IMG/VR virus record: IMGVR_UViG_3300033149_003715 | Coordinates: 80,174 to 144,173 of that record | From: a virus | Strand: one strand, 5' to 3' | DNA: 64,000 nt | Shown here: one piece after another, positions 1 to 8,709 of the stretch | Numbering within the stretch: position 1 is the first letter of the stretch | How the letters are laid out: every line of letters starts with the position of its first letter | Program-made: the position numbers and the translations under genes | The notes under the pieces: model-generated | Told to the model about the DNA's origin: nothing | Seen by the model: only the letters and a program-made list of their open reading frames with translations | Databases searched by the model: none

Positions 1-622
1 CTAAAACTGCGTCTGCGAATCCATACCGTACAGCTTCTCTAGCAGTCATGTACCAGTCCTCTTTTTTATCCATTTTGTCTTTAAGAAATTTTTTGATTTT
101 ATCTATATTCCAATTTTTAAAATATTGTCCTCCGCAACATTTTTCGGCATAAATATTTAGCATTTCTTGTGTGGATTTGTTATTCCATTCAATTTCTGTA
201 GTAACTTGTTTATTAGTTCCTTGTGTGGAAATAAAACCTTCGTGAATCATAAATAAACAATTTTGGGTTAAAACTCTGTATGTTGCTGCTTGTGGAATTA
301 AACTTGACATTGATCTTGCATGTGCATATGATAAAACCGTTGTGGGGGCTTCACTCATTTTTAATGCATCGTACATTGCCATTCCATATTCCCAAGAACC
401 TCCACATGTCATCATATGAATCAAAATATCATCTTTACCAAAATTATTTAAAATTCTTAAATTCCTAATAAATAATGACGCAACATTAAAATCAATATCT
501 TCTGTGTTATCTGATGGTCGCACAAATATGTCACGATTTTCAATGTCTATACCATAATAATGTATTTCTTCAATAGCTTGAGATTTTTGTGTTCTAGTTA
601 ACCTTTTCATTGTTGTGTTCAT
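1..622 (-). CDS. ClpP-like serine protease, C-terminus beyond window
   Basis: Translating the minus strand gives at least 207 residues of a ClpP/crotonase-fold peptidase with no stop before the window edge. The nucleophile serine lies in HARSMSS, the histidine in FMIHEG, and the aspartate side of the triad in the DWYMTAREAVRYGFAD stretch typical of ClpP. ClpP-family proteases cut unfolded proteins or, in phages, process head proteins. ATG at 622 overlaps the upstream gene by 29 bases; a second ATG at 610 overlaps by 17. Neither has a clear ribosome site. The family is clear; whether it is a capsid-maturation or a housekeeping protease is open. Confidence 0.85.
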   Translation of the reverse strand, partial: MNTTMKRLTRTQKSQAIEEIHYYGIDIENRDIFVRPSDNTEDIDFNVASLFIRNLRILNNFGKDDILIHMMTCGGSWEYGMAMYDALKMSEAPTTVLSYAHARSMSSLIPQAATYRVLTQNCLFMIHEGFISTQGTNKQVTTEIEWNNKSTQEMLNIYAEKCCGGQYFKNWNIDKIKKFLKDKMDKKEDWYMTAREAVRYGFADAVL

Positions 623-1067
623 TATTTTTTTTATTTGAAAGATATTTATTTACTGCGACTGCAATTGAATTCATTACATTTCGTGGCACAAACAATTTTC
701 CAATACCAACCCTCATACGATATCTGGTATATATATCAAGAGTTTCTACTCCATCTATTTTATTAATGATGTGCAGTATATTATTATCTAGATCAAAATT
801 ACAGTGCCCAATCCAAAAATTAAACAATTTACCAGGAGTAGTTTGTTCTGTTAATGGAACTACACCATTTGGAGTAGAAAGAAGGCTCACTTTAGGGTTT
901 TGTTCGCTATTATTTGGTATATTATCATTGTATGAACTATCATATTCATCGTCTTGATTAAAATTTTTTACTAATTCAGAGTATGGATCTTGCCATTTTT
1001 CCCATGCAATCATAAACTTCTGCTTATTATATTCGATATTTTTGGTTTGCATTTTATGTAATATCAT
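594..1067 (-). CDS. hypothetical protein
   Basis: 157 residues, not recognised. The N-terminal half is polar and Asn-rich. The C-terminal half is better ordered, with an aromatic-basic stretch YTRYRMRVGIGKLFVPRNV, and the protein ends in a lysine/asparagine tail. It overlaps the thyX end by 14 bases and the ClpP-like gene start by 17-29 bases, so the three are probably co-translated. No signal peptide or membrane segment. Confidence 0.75.
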   Translation of the reverse strand: MILHKMQTKNIEYNKQKFMIAWEKWQDPYSELVKNFNQDDEYDSSYNDNIPNNSEQNPKVSLLSTPNGVVPLTEQTTPGKLFNFWIGHCNFDLDNNILHIINKIDGVETLDIYTRYRMRVGIGKLFVPRNVMNSIAVAVNKYLSNKKNNEHNNEKVN

Positions 1068-1767
1068 TAAAAATTATAGGGATATTATTTTGTAACTCTT
1101 TTAATAATGGTTGCATTATTTCACGCATTTGTGGATGTGCAGCACGAGATGTTCTTAATGCTAAAATATGTCTCCATTCTCTTAAATTTGCTGTACAAAC
1201 AATTTCTGTTTTTAGTGCGTGTGGTAAAACAGAACGTGCTTGTTGTGGTGACCAATTATTGTTCAATAAATTATTATATATTAAAGAAGAAGAAAATAAG
1301 GACGATAACCAGTCGTATGTATTATCATCAATATCATTTCTAGACAAAAAACTACCATCACGATGCACATTACCGCTTAAACTTTGTTGATATTTACCCG
1401 GTAATAAATTAACCCAAGGTGGAATAATAAATGTAATATTGTTATTGTATCTACAATACCTTGTACTTTCCACAGAATAAGAAGCTAATCTATGCCGTGT
1501 TAATTCTGCTAAAAATCCTCTATCTACTATAAATTTTACTGATAAATTGATATGTTCAATAACAGATAAATGTCCTATTTTGATAATTTTTTCTACAAAA
1601 TTTAAATAAGAATCAGTTGTTATTTTATATTCAGATTTATAACATGTACGAGCCGCATATTCAATTAATTTCAGGGCTTGTATACCCCATTGTTTCAGAT
1701 CCGAATCAGGATGTATGATTTGATAAAATGGTTTGATTAAATATATCTCGCTTATTGTATGTCGCAT
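1054..1767 (-). CDS. thyX: FAD-dependent thymidylate synthase
   Basis: Makes dTMP from dUMP using methylenetetrahydrofolate and FAD/NADPH. The ThyX signature is present as RHRLASYSVESTRY (residues 91-104), preceded by HLSVIEH (66-72) that belongs to the active site, and followed by the conserved ARSVLPHALKTE and NLREWRHILALR segments. Length (237) is normal for the family. It supplies thymidine nucleotides for phage DNA and suits an AT-rich genome. The gene stands first in a short run with the hypothetical and ClpP-like genes. Confidence 0.96.
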   Translation of the reverse strand: MRHTISEIYLIKPFYQIIHPDSDLKQWGIQALKLIEYAARTCYKSEYKITTDSYLNFVEKIIKIGHLSVIEHINLSVKFIVDRGFLAELTRHRLASYSVESTRYCRYNNNITFIIPPWVNLLPGKYQQSLSGNVHRDGSFLSRNDIDDNTYDWLSSLFSSSLIYNNLLNNNWSPQQARSVLPHALKTEIVCTANLREWRHILALRTSRAAHPQMREIMQPLLKELQNNIPIIFNDIT

Positions 1768-1811
1768 ATTACTAACACCTTTTATTTATATATTATCTAT
1801 ATTCATGTAAT

Positions 1812-2210
1812 TTAATCAACAAAGGTAAAGTTTGTCGATGTTGGTGTTGTTAAAGCAGATAATGGCGATATAACAGGATGTGTATTTGCTGTTTTATCAG
1901 CAGTTTCCCAGCTTTTCAAAACATTCTGCACAAAGCTTTTAAGTAAAATATTTTGACTATTATGCGATAATATTCTGTTTTTAATACCATCATCTAAACA
2001 ACCATTTGTTATATAATATATCAATTCTCCCAAATATTTAGCTACATCTTGATTAGCTAATATCCACTCACAATCTATATGTATTTTACCATTAAGCAAT
2101 AATGTGAAACTAACATTGGCAACTGGTGTTAATTCTGGGGGTAAATTTTGTAATTCTTGTTTATCTAATTGATCTGAAGATTCTTGTTGGTTTGTATTAT
2201 TTGTTGTCAT
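1812..2210 (-). CDS. hypothetical protein
   Basis: 132 residues, not recognised. A Gln/Asn/Thr-rich N-terminus is followed by a predicted beta region (VSFTLLLNGKIHIDCEW) and helices; the C-terminus is Thr/Pro/Ser rich and probably disordered. It lies 9 bases after the upstream gene and shares its direction, so it is probably in one transcript with 2220-3099. Confidence 0.7.
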   Translation of the reverse strand: MTTNNTNQQESSDQLDKQELQNLPPELTPVANVSFTLLLNGKIHIDCEWILANQDVAKYLGELIYYITNGCLDDGIKNRILSHNSQNILLKSFVQNVLKSWETADKTANTHPVISPLSALTTPTSTNFTFVD

Positions 2211-2219
2211 ATTTTACCC

Positions 2220-2531
2220 TTAAGCTACTAGATGTTTTGATGCCTGTACCCAATTGTATCCATGATTTAATTTAGTTTCTAAAGGAATCATACACTTATA
2301 AACAATGTATAAATTTTCATTTATTGTTGATACTTCATACAATTCTGGGTTAACCCATGCAATATCTAGATCTACACATTGTTCAAATAATTCCGTTAAC
2401 GTATGATATATACTCTTATCGGTTAATAAAATTTCTGGTTGATTGCCGTTATCATTGCCAACAAAATACATGGAACCGTTTTGCAAATTTACACCAATGA
2501 TTGTTAATTTAATTTTAACTATGTATTTCAT
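2220..2531 (-). CDS. hypothetical protein
   Basis: 103 residues, acidic, mostly alternating hydrophobic/polar residues that suggest a small beta-rich domain. No motif recognised. The start overlaps the end of the sigma factor gene by 17 bases, which suggests translational coupling. Confidence 0.7.
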   Translation of the reverse strand: MKYIVKIKLTIIGVNLQNGSMYFVGNDNGNQPEILLTDKSIYHTLTELFEQCVDLDIAWVNPELYEVSTINENLYIVYKCMIPLETKLNHGYNWVQASKHLVA

Positions 2532-3099
2532 CTTGATAGTGTTTTCTAAGTTTTCTTATGGCTTTTTTGTATGTATATTCGACAGCAGACTTGGTTATAC
2601 CAAATTTTGCACCAATGGCTTGAAATGTTAGGTTATCAACGTGATACATATGTACATATTGGCGTTCTCGTGTGGTTAATAGTTGGGATTGTAATAATTC
2701 CTCAATAGTTTCTTGCTTAATGATATGATCTAATGGTGTTTTGTTCTGAATAAATGTAAAATGATAATTGTTTGGTTGAACATCTTTGCAATTAAAGTAA
2801 TTATGTATAATTTTTTTAAGTACCCAATATACTTTTTGGTACCTATAAGCAGATTTGGTTGTATTATTACAACGTTTTTCTTCCCATGTCCAATCCGCCA
2901 TCATAATTGCCGTAGCTACATTACCCACAATATCATCACTATTTAACATAATATTTCTTAAGTATGAGCAATGCTTTGTAGTAAAATAATTAATACATCG
3001 TCTTGATAAATTCAAATATATTGATAAGGGCTCAAATTCATCATTTGTTTTGGTGGGTTTAGATTTACGTGGATTTTTTATGGCAGTTAAATCAATCAT
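2515..3099 (-). CDS. sigma-70 family RNA polymerase sigma factor
   Basis: 194 residues. The C-terminal part (141-186) is a region 4 helix-turn-helix: LTTRERQYVHMYHVDNLTFQ followed by AIGAKFGITKSAVEYTYKKA, the form used to bind -35 elements. The preceding helical part (about 55-100) with Tyr/Trp-rich DWTWEEKR and YRYQKVYWVLKKI fits a shortened region 2. It would redirect host polymerase to phage promoters. Only two domains are visible, so ECF-like architecture is likely. Basic N-terminus (PRKSKPTK). Confidence 0.82.
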   Translation of the reverse strand: MIDLTAIKNPRKSKPTKTNDEFEPLSIYLNLSRRCINYFTTKHCSYLRNIMLNSDDIVGNVATAIMMADWTWEEKRCNNTTKSAYRYQKVYWVLKKIIHNYFNCKDVQPNNYHFTFIQNKTPLDHIIKQETIEELLQSQLLTTRERQYVHMYHVDNLTFQAIGAKFGITKSAVEYTYKKAIRKLRKHYQDEIHS

Positions 3100-3103
3100 A
3101 TAT

Positions 3104-3292
3104 TTATCTTTTGTGTGTTTTTGTTTTATTTCTGATTCTTTCTATTTCAATCATTAGACCTTTTTCAATTATAGCCGACGATGTTGGTGAACATTGTAGT
3201 TTTTCAGCTTCAGATAAAGCCCAATCTGGAACTTTACCGTTTGGCCAAATACCAGTAGTTTTTAATGTTTTGATGTCATCGTATTCACTCAT
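3104..3292 (-). CDS. small hypothetical protein
   Basis: 62 residues from the second ATG (3292). That start has AGGAG seven bases upstream, while the first ATG (3298) is too close to it. Polar with a charged C-terminus. No family recognised. It ends five bases before the sigma factor start, so the two are probably co-expressed. Confidence 0.6.
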   Translation of the reverse strand: MSEYDDIKTLKTTGIWPNGKVPDWALSEAEKLQCSPTSSAIIEKGLMIEIERIRNKTKTHKR

Positions 3293-3321
3293 TATCATAC
3301 TCCTAAGATTATTCTCATATT

Positions 3322-4410
3322 TTATTCAAGTATATTAATAAGTTTCTGTACTGAATTTTCCCAAGTGAATTGTTTAGCCGTTTCAATACCCTCCTGATTA
3401 GACGGTCTTTCTTTATAGACATAACGCATATAATCTACTATTTGATCTATATGCTTATCAGTGATTTTACCCCATTGTCCTTGTCCATAAAACCATTTTG
3501 TATGAGGAAAAACATTGGATACGTTATCATATGCATCTTCTAATTCATCAATTTCTAATAGATAAGAATTATCATCATTAACGTATTCTGAATGTCCACT
3601 ATAATTTGTTGTAATAACTGGTTTACCGCATGATAAAGACTGTAAAATTGGTAATCCAAATCCTTCTGCTCGTGTTGGAAATATACAGCAGTGTGCAGTA
3701 TTAATTATATGTGCTAATAATTTATCAGTTTCAACTGGTGGTACAAAAATTATTTTATTACCAAGTGGTGTAGATTTATAATATTTTTCCCATTCTTGTA
3801 TCTCCTGTGGTGTTAGAAATGGATTGTGCCACATCATACCTAAGACTACATTGTCTTTTTGGGTAAATGCTTTATTAAACGCCTGAATAAGTACATCATG
3901 TCCTTTTCTTTTTTCGATTTTGGCTATGTTTAAAAAGTAAAAATTGTCTGTATGTTGGTATACTGTTTGTGGATAAAAAATTGATCTATCTACGCCTAAT
4001 GGCACAACAGATACATTACATTTTACCCGATGGTTACATAAAATATTTGCTGCCCACTCAGAAGCTACACATATATGATCCATGTAATTGATATTATATA
4101 AACTAACAGTACCTAATTTGTTTAATTCAAAAAATGGAAATCCAATATATTTACCTTTACCAATTGTTTTTTCAATTAAACCAAATTCATGCCATATAAT
4201 TAAACATGGATCATTGATATTTATATCGTAGTTAGATTTAATACATTGTTTTAGTGTATCTTGATATTCCGACGGAATTAACGGTTGACCAATTGAAAAA
4301 TATTTAACATTATAATATTGTTGCAAATTTATTAATAAATTAAAACATGCGTGTCCATATCCCAACTGAATATTTGATGGACCGTGAATTATTAAATTAT
4401 TTTTAGACAT
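3322..4410 (-). CDS. glycosyltransferase family 4 (GT-B fold)
   Basis: 362 residues. The C-terminal nucleotide-sugar domain is plain: VPLGVDRSIF (136-145), IAKIEKRKGHDVLIQAF, and the E-x7-E type donor site RAEGFGLPILQSLSCGKPVI (247-266) followed by TTNYSGHSEYV. The N-terminal acceptor domain starts with a Rossmann-like strand LIIHGPSNIQLGYG. It would move a sugar to a glycan or protein acceptor. It stands apart from the main glycan block at 11-25 kb. Substrate unknown. Confidence 0.88.
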   Translation of the reverse strand: MSKNNLIIHGPSNIQLGYGHACFNLLINLQQYYNVKYFSIGQPLIPSEYQDTLKQCIKSNYDININDPCLIIWHEFGLIEKTIGKGKYIGFPFFELNKLGTVSLYNINYMDHICVASEWAANILCNHRVKCNVSVVPLGVDRSIFYPQTVYQHTDNFYFLNIAKIEKRKGHDVLIQAFNKAFTQKDNVVLGMMWHNPFLTPQEIQEWEKYYKSTPLGNKIIFVPPVETDKLLAHIINTAHCCIFPTRAEGFGLPILQSLSCGKPVITTNYSGHSEYVNDDNSYLLEIDELEDAYDNVSNVFPHTKWFYGQGQWGKITDKHIDQIVDYMRYVYKERPSNQEGIETAKQFTWENSVQKLINILE

Positions 4411-4437
4411 ATACTTTAAGTTCTTTGTTTTTTATTA

Positions 4438-4722
4438 TTAATGTTCTTCTACTCTATTGTAAAATTTTACTCCAATTTTTTTGAGTGTTGGTATAATTTT
4501 TTGTACAAAACATTGTGGACATATATCTGCTTTTGTAACATCCGCATAGTATGAATCAGGATATTGTTTACCTGTTCTTATTTCAATGGTTGTTTCTTGT
4601 ATGTCGTATAGTCCATCATCCCAAACACTTTGGTGTTTTTTTTGTTTCCCACACAAATCGCATTGAATATAATCTACCTGCGTAACTTGTTGTGTTATTG
4701 TTTTTTTTGTGTACTTAATCAT
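4438..4722 (-). CDS. zinc-ribbon-like hypothetical protein
   Basis: 94 residues with two metal-binding pairs, CDLCGKQ near the N-terminus and CPQCFVQ about 50 residues later, consistent with one treble-clef or zinc-ribbon site. The middle is polar and Tyr-rich. It overlaps the upstream basic protein gene by 8 bases. Function not recognised. Confidence 0.7.
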   Translation of the reverse strand: MIKYTKKTITQQVTQVDYIQCDLCGKQKKHQSVWDDGLYDIQETTIEIRTGKQYPDSYYADVTKADICPQCFVQKIIPTLKKIGVKFYNRVEEH

Positions 4723-4993
4723 TTTTTATCTCTTGAGATGTTATAGTTAAATCAACATATTCATTCATATATTGTAACATAGCCCTAGATAAAGTTTGTT
4801 GAAATTTCAGTCTTTTTAATTGTTGTTCGTTCATGTTTGCTAAAGATCCATATTGACGTTTTAACCGATTGTGTTTCTTACGTGCCCTGCAAACTTCTTT
4901 TTTAGGTGGTAAGTTAGCAAGAATTTTGCCCCATTGTAACATTTTTTCTATGCGATATTTTTCTTTTTGTTTAGTATTCATATATAATACCAT
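4715..4993 (-). CDS. small basic hypothetical protein
   Basis: 92 residues (88 if the ATG at 4981 is used; neither start has a clear ribosome site). Very basic middle (ARKKHNRLKRQYG), helix-rich, no membrane segment. The charge suggests nucleic-acid contact, but nothing proves it. First gene after the 250-base gap 4994-5244. Confidence 0.6.
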   Translation of the reverse strand: MVLYMNTKQKEKYRIEKMLQWGKILANLPPKKEVCRARKKHNRLKRQYGSLANMNEQQLKRLKFQQTLSRAMLQYMNEYVDLTITSQEIKND

Positions 4994-5244
4994 TTTCGAT
5001 AGGAGTAGAATTGTGATTTAGGAAGGAATAAAAAAATATCATCCTCCACCCCACCCTCCAACCGCCACTTTTTATAGTGCTTAGCACGCACTGTTAGTAA
5101 TCTCTTCCTAAATGATAGCGAGTCATTTAGTATTTAGTTCGCTAGAAATGTATAATGATATCTATGAATATTACCCGTTCTTTTTGTGAACCCAGTATAT
5201 ATTATCATAAATATCTTAGAATACATCTCACTAAATCGAGATTA
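4994..5244 (-). other. intergenic region with small inverted repeats
   Basis: 250 bases without a credible gene. On the minus strand it contains a hairpin AGTGC-GTGCTAA-GCACT near 5075-5095 and a T-run (about 5028-5035). A second imperfect repeat involves AAATGACTCG/CGAACTAAAT near 5115-5145. It may end the upstream transcript and start the 4993 gene, but no promoter stands out. Confidence 0.35.
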
Positions 5245-5514
5245 CTATTTGGGTCTTCCGATAACAGCTTTAATACCATCCGCCAAAGAAATAGTACGAA
5301 AACTATCAGGTTTAAATTCGGTTGGTTCTTTTTGTCTTAATCGAAAACTCTTACTTGTTTCATCCACATTTGATGATTTAAAACCGTGATTTTTAGCCCA
5401 TTTTTTAGCTTGTTGTTTAGTAAATTTATCTTTACTAAAAATTAAAGTTTGTATAGTAGTCTTTTCTTGTGCTATATTTAAATTTGTCAATACTTCATTA
5501 ATAATTTTATTCAT
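5245..5514 (-). CDS. phage hypothetical protein with RSFRT-like C-terminal motif
   Basis: 89 residues. The sequence TLIFSKDKFTKQQAKKWAKN followed by HGFK, then RLRQKEP...FKPDSFRTISLADGIKAVIG, matches a small domain I recall from many tailed phages near structural genes: FT..QA..W...HG followed by (R/F)RQ.....F...SFRT......GI..V.G. Role unknown. Ribosome site AGGAG lies about 12 bases upstream, rather far. Confidence 0.7.
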   Translation of the reverse strand: MNKIINEVLTNLNIAQEKTTIQTLIFSKDKFTKQQAKKWAKNHGFKSSNVDETSKSFRLRQKEPTEFKPDSFRTISLADGIKAVIGRPK

Positions 5515-5522
5515 AAGTACAA

Positions 5523-5786
5523 TTATCTCCTAAATAATCGAAACCCACGCCGAACAGAGTATGTATTTATAGTATTGTTCATGCTTTGTATAGTCGGGGT
5601 TTTTTCTTTCACATTTTGCTTATTCAACTTTTCTTGAATTGTCGAAGTAGTAGTAGGAGTTGATGTTTCTTCTTTCATAATAATTAACGTAATTGTACTA
5701 GCTATCAACGATTTATATTCATAAGCAAATGTAGATTGTAATAAAAGAAAGAATGTTACTAACGCAAAAATTAGTTTTTTAAACAT
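5523..5786 (-). CDS. small secreted or lipid-anchored protein
   Basis: 87 residues starting at MFKKLIFALVTFFLLLQSTF; ATG at 5786 is preferred because GGAG lies seven bases upstream. The N-terminus is a typical signal peptide (KK, long hydrophobic core, TFA-Y cleavage). The mature part is Thr/Ser-rich and ends in a basic RRGFRLFRR tail. It follows the papain-like protease gene by 15 bases, so it may act in the same envelope process. No family recognised. Confidence 0.65.
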   Translation of the reverse strand: MFKKLIFALVTFFLLLQSTFAYEYKSLIASTITLIIMKEETSTPTTTSTIQEKLNKQNVKEKTPTIQSMNNTINTYSVRRGFRLFRR

Positions 5787-5801
5787 GATATGCTCCATAA
5801 A

Positions 5802-6731
5802 TTACAAATATGTGTTAAATCCATAGTCTGGTATATTTTGTGCCCTAAAACCTTTATAATCAGAATATGCAAAACAATCATTACCAGCAAAAACTTTATC
5901 GCAAATATCAGCCTCTTCCCACCAAGAACATACTTTCATATTATTTGGCATATCATCAGGCCAATGTCCACCACTAACGTGATCTCCCCAGCCAGTATTT
6001 GTTTTTAATAATGCCGGCTTTGGTTCCCATCGTACACCAATATAATTCATTGCATGTGCAATTTTACTACCACCATATCCATATCCATTTTTATCCCGTC
6101 TACGTGGTACTGGATTGCGACTATGTGCATTTGTAATTGGGTATCCATTTTGAATAAATCGTGCCGCAGTTTCAAAATCTTTGATTAACGTAGTATCTTT
6201 AACAATGTGTTCTCTAGCAATGGGTTCTAAACTATCAGGTACACCAACACGTCCATATTGTTTTGCTCGTTTACCACTGTATTGTCTAAAGTCATATTTA
6301 TTAAGATATGTTGTTCTATGTAATGTACCACATTGAATAACCGATTTAGCTCCTGCGGAACCGTATGATCCATCCCTACTATAATTTGGCCTTCCAAAAA
6401 TTTCCACACGCATAAAACCATATGAAGTTTCACTACAAACTTGAAACATTGCCTGTTCTGGTAGATTTTTAAGATAAATTTGTACACCCATTAACACATC
6501 TATCGCATGTGCTGTGGACCAAGAAACACAATCACCAATTCCTTGATAACCATAATTCCAATTTTGAAAAGCTTGAAATAAATATGGATATAATATTACA
6601 TTTTTTTTCTCATCCCTAAATTTTTGTTGTGCAATTTTCTTACCATCGGGTTCATTACCCAGTTTTGCCCATAAATTTAGAAAAAGATCAGTTTCTCTAG
6701 GGTTTGGAATATATCCTGTATATTGTGTCAT
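5802..6731 (-). CDS. papain-like (C1-fold) cysteine peptidase
   Basis: 309 residues. The oxyanion Gln and nucleophile Cys sit in QGIGDCVSWSTAHAID (Q63, C68), the catalytic His in KIAHAMNYIGV (H226), and the Asn in LLKTNTGWGDH (N245), in the order and spacing of C1 peptidases. The end is rich in Trp and aromatic residues. No signal peptide, so it may act in the virion or the cytoplasm, or be released by lysis. Phage C1 peptidases may cut host wall peptides or virion proteins; which applies here is not visible. Confidence 0.82.
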   Translation of the reverse strand: MTQYTGYIPNPRETDLFLNLWAKLGNEPDGKKIAQQKFRDEKKNVILYPYLFQAFQNWNYGYQGIGDCVSWSTAHAIDVLMGVQIYLKNLPEQAMFQVCSETSYGFMRVEIFGRPNYSRDGSYGSAGAKSVIQCGTLHRTTYLNKYDFRQYSGKRAKQYGRVGVPDSLEPIAREHIVKDTTLIKDFETAARFIQNGYPITNAHSRNPVPRRRDKNGYGYGGSKIAHAMNYIGVRWEPKPALLKTNTGWGDHVSGGHWPDDMPNNMKVCSWWEEADICDKVFAGNDCFAYSDYKGFRAQNIPDYGFNTYL

Positions 6732-6759
6732 ATTAATACCTTATCATATATTTTACAAC

Positions 6760-6831
6760 AGCCGGTTGTAGGATTTGAACCCACTTTCTCTGATTACAAA
6801 TCAGTTGCTCTACCAATTGAGCTAAACCGGC
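6760..6831 (-). tRNA. tRNA-Thr (UGU)
   Basis: A complete cloverleaf reads on the minus strand. The acceptor stem GCCGGTT pairs with AACCGGC, the D-arm is AGCTCAATTGGTAGAGC, the anticodon loop TTTGTAA gives UGU, and the T-arm is GTGGG-TTCAAAT-CCTAC. The outer anticodon-stem pair is an A/A mismatch. CCA is not encoded. It sits between the papain-like protease and the MT-A70 methylase. It reads ACA, a codon favoured in AT-rich genomes. Confidence 0.95.
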
Positions 6832-6836
6832 ACTTC

Positions 6837-7373
6837 TTATACTTCATTACCCCAAGCATCCCAACCTTTTATTTTTTCTCTTGCAAATAATTCGATACGT
6901 GGTAAATCACCAACAAGTTTAACAATTCGTTTTCTCACCTCGTTTGGTTTCTTACTATGTTCTTCGATGGATGTATCAATAATCGAGTGAATTCCTGCAT
7001 TTATTCTTTTTGGTTTTCCTTTTGTTGCTAAAAGGCACAATTCAGCATTTGCCCTAGTCCAATTACCCATTCCCCAAAACCAACTATTAGATTTTTTATT
7101 TCTTTTTACCCAAGTAAACGCTACTGTTTTATATTTGAAACCCCATTTTTCTATTAAATCCCAACACTCATTAAGTTTTGGCATTGTTACCCAAAGAAAA
7201 AGAATACAATTTTTATCAGTTATTTGAGTAACAGGCAAATTATCAAGATAATTTTTATCCAATGTTTGATATTTACACCCAGCCCCTCTATTACCTGCAA
7301 GAGCTTTATCTTTATAGCTCCACGGCGGATCGGCATAAATGATTTGATATTTCTTATTAGGAAATGGTATCAT
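6837..7373 (-). CDS. MT-A70 family N6-adenine methyltransferase
   Basis: 178 residues from the ATG at 7373, which overlaps the stop of the upstream gene as ATGA. The catalytic DPPW motif is at residues 15-18 (IIYADPPWSYKD). The conserved ILFLWVTMPKL, FTWVKRNK and WTRANAELCLLATKG segments of the MT-A70 family follow. It methylates adenine in DNA (or RNA) using SAM. No restriction enzyme is nearby, so protection of phage DNA is the likely role. Confidence 0.9.
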   Translation of the reverse strand: MIPFPNKKYQIIYADPPWSYKDKALAGNRGAGCKYQTLDKNYLDNLPVTQITDKNCILFLWVTMPKLNECWDLIEKWGFKYKTVAFTWVKRNKKSNSWFWGMGNWTRANAELCLLATKGKPKRINAGIHSIIDTSIEEHSKKPNEVRKRIVKLVGDLPRIELFAREKIKGWDAWGNEV

Positions 7374-8215
7374 TTTTTGCCACTTTCCAAACAAGCCCAC
7401 GCAATTGCTTTAAAAGTATCTTGAGCATATTGCCTCGTAGTGTTAGTTAATTCTTTATCTTCTAATCCAAGAACTTCTTTTACAATATTATTTAACATTT
7501 CAGATAAACCGGGATACTTACCTTGCATACCAGTTTGTTGAAACATTAAATTACCAGCACTAACATTAGCTTCTCTAATATGCCTTACATGTGTAATGAT
7601 TTCCTTATCACGCATAATAATATTAGCGAAGTCTAAATAAAATTTAGCTAATTCAATACTATCCTTTTTAGCATCAGGACCATTTAATAATGTAGTAATA
7701 GGTATTACTTTTTGTTTATAGTATTCGTGAGGTTCTGGTACAACAATAGAATCAGGATTAGGATTTGGTAGTGGATTTGGTGTCCCATTAATAAGTACGT
7801 GTTCTGCAATATCAGCCTTATTATTTTGTACCGCAACAAAAATAAAATAATATGTTCCTGCTGTTTTGCTCGTAAAGTGTGCTAAATAATGAACAATTGG
7901 TTGTCCGTTACTATCCATTCCACCAAACAATGGTAATTCAGTCAAATTGCTTTGGGCTTCTGTTGGATATACTCGCCAATAAAATGTGTTACCAACAGAA
8001 CCAGTTGTTCTTAACCAAACTGTATCACCAATTTCAACAGATTCAGGAGCTTCTATAATAGCTTTTGGAATATCGGATGTACTAATTGCATCAGGTTTTA
8101 TAATATTTGGTGTAACCACATTTGTTTGTGGTTTGTTATCTTCTATAATTTGAGAATTAACTACGGCGTTCCATAATCCTACCACAAGTCCTAAAATTAC
8201 AATAAACTTTTTCAT
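7370..8215 (-). CDS. secreted protein with Ig/PKD-like domain
   Basis: 281 residues from ATG 8215, which has AAAGGA upstream. The N-terminus MKKFIVILGLVVGLWNAVV is a signal peptide. A beta-sandwich-like segment follows (APESVEIGDTVWLRTTGSVG ... FYWRVYPTE ... TAGTYYFIFVAV), then a Pro/Asn linker (NPLPNPNPD) and a helical C-terminal half. This layout recalls secreted PKD-like proteins near papain-like proteases in phages linked to Planctomycetes; that link is from memory. Likely a cell-envelope or virion surface protein. Confidence 0.7.
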   Translation of the reverse strand: MKKFIVILGLVVGLWNAVVNSQIIEDNKPQTNVVTPNIIKPDAISTSDIPKAIIEAPESVEIGDTVWLRTTGSVGNTFYWRVYPTEAQSNLTELPLFGGMDSNGQPIVHYLAHFTSKTAGTYYFIFVAVQNNKADIAEHVLINGTPNPLPNPNPDSIVVPEPHEYYKQKVIPITTLLNGPDAKKDSIELAKFYLDFANIIMRDKEIITHVRHIREANVSAGNLMFQQTGMQGKYPGLSEMLNNIVKEVLGLEDKELTNTTRQYAQDTFKAIAWACLESGKK

Positions 8216-8233
8216 AACATATCCTTTGATCAA

Positions 8234-8581
8234 TTATGAATCAATTGTATTATACAATTCTTCAATTTCTTTTGATGTAGCTTGGGCTCCGGTTTTTAAT
8301 AGAGCGTTTACTACATCTGGACCATATTCTCGATATGCCCTGCGACCTAATACACGACGAGTTTTGGTGACTAACACACGTCTTTGTAGCCAGGTTGGTG
8401 ACTTGGCCATTTGAGGTATATCTTCTGGGGTTTTATCACACCATTCAATAATTTGGGGAATGATTGTAGAAAGTAGCTCCATAATTAATAAGATAATAGT
8501 TGGATCAAATCTTGCAGAATTGTGCTTTGAATCAATATTTCCAACAACTCTTTCGGTAAAATTTCGTAGTGGATCGTTCAT
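8234..8581 (-). CDS. hypothetical protein with basic helical C-terminus
   Basis: 115 residues. A hydrophobic segment ILLIMELLSTIIPQIIEWC (about 29-47) could be a membrane helix or amphipathic helix, followed by a basic stretch LQRRVLVTKTRRVLGRRAYR. It precedes the secreted Ig-like protein gene by 18 bases, and the pair is probably expressed together. Not assigned to a known family. Confidence 0.65.
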   Translation of the reverse strand: MNDPLRNFTERVVGNIDSKHNSARFDPTIILLIMELLSTIIPQIIEWCDKTPEDIPQMAKSPTWLQRRVLVTKTRRVLGRRAYREYGPDVVNALLKTGAQATSKEIEELYNTIDS

Positions 8582-8709
8582 TTCAATTATCCTTTTCTAA
8601 ATTAAGATTTATGTTACTCTTTATATATATACACAAAAAATATTATTTCTTAACAAACTCATTAAAGTTCAATAACACTAATTAACCAAAAAATATACTT
8701 TTTATCCCA

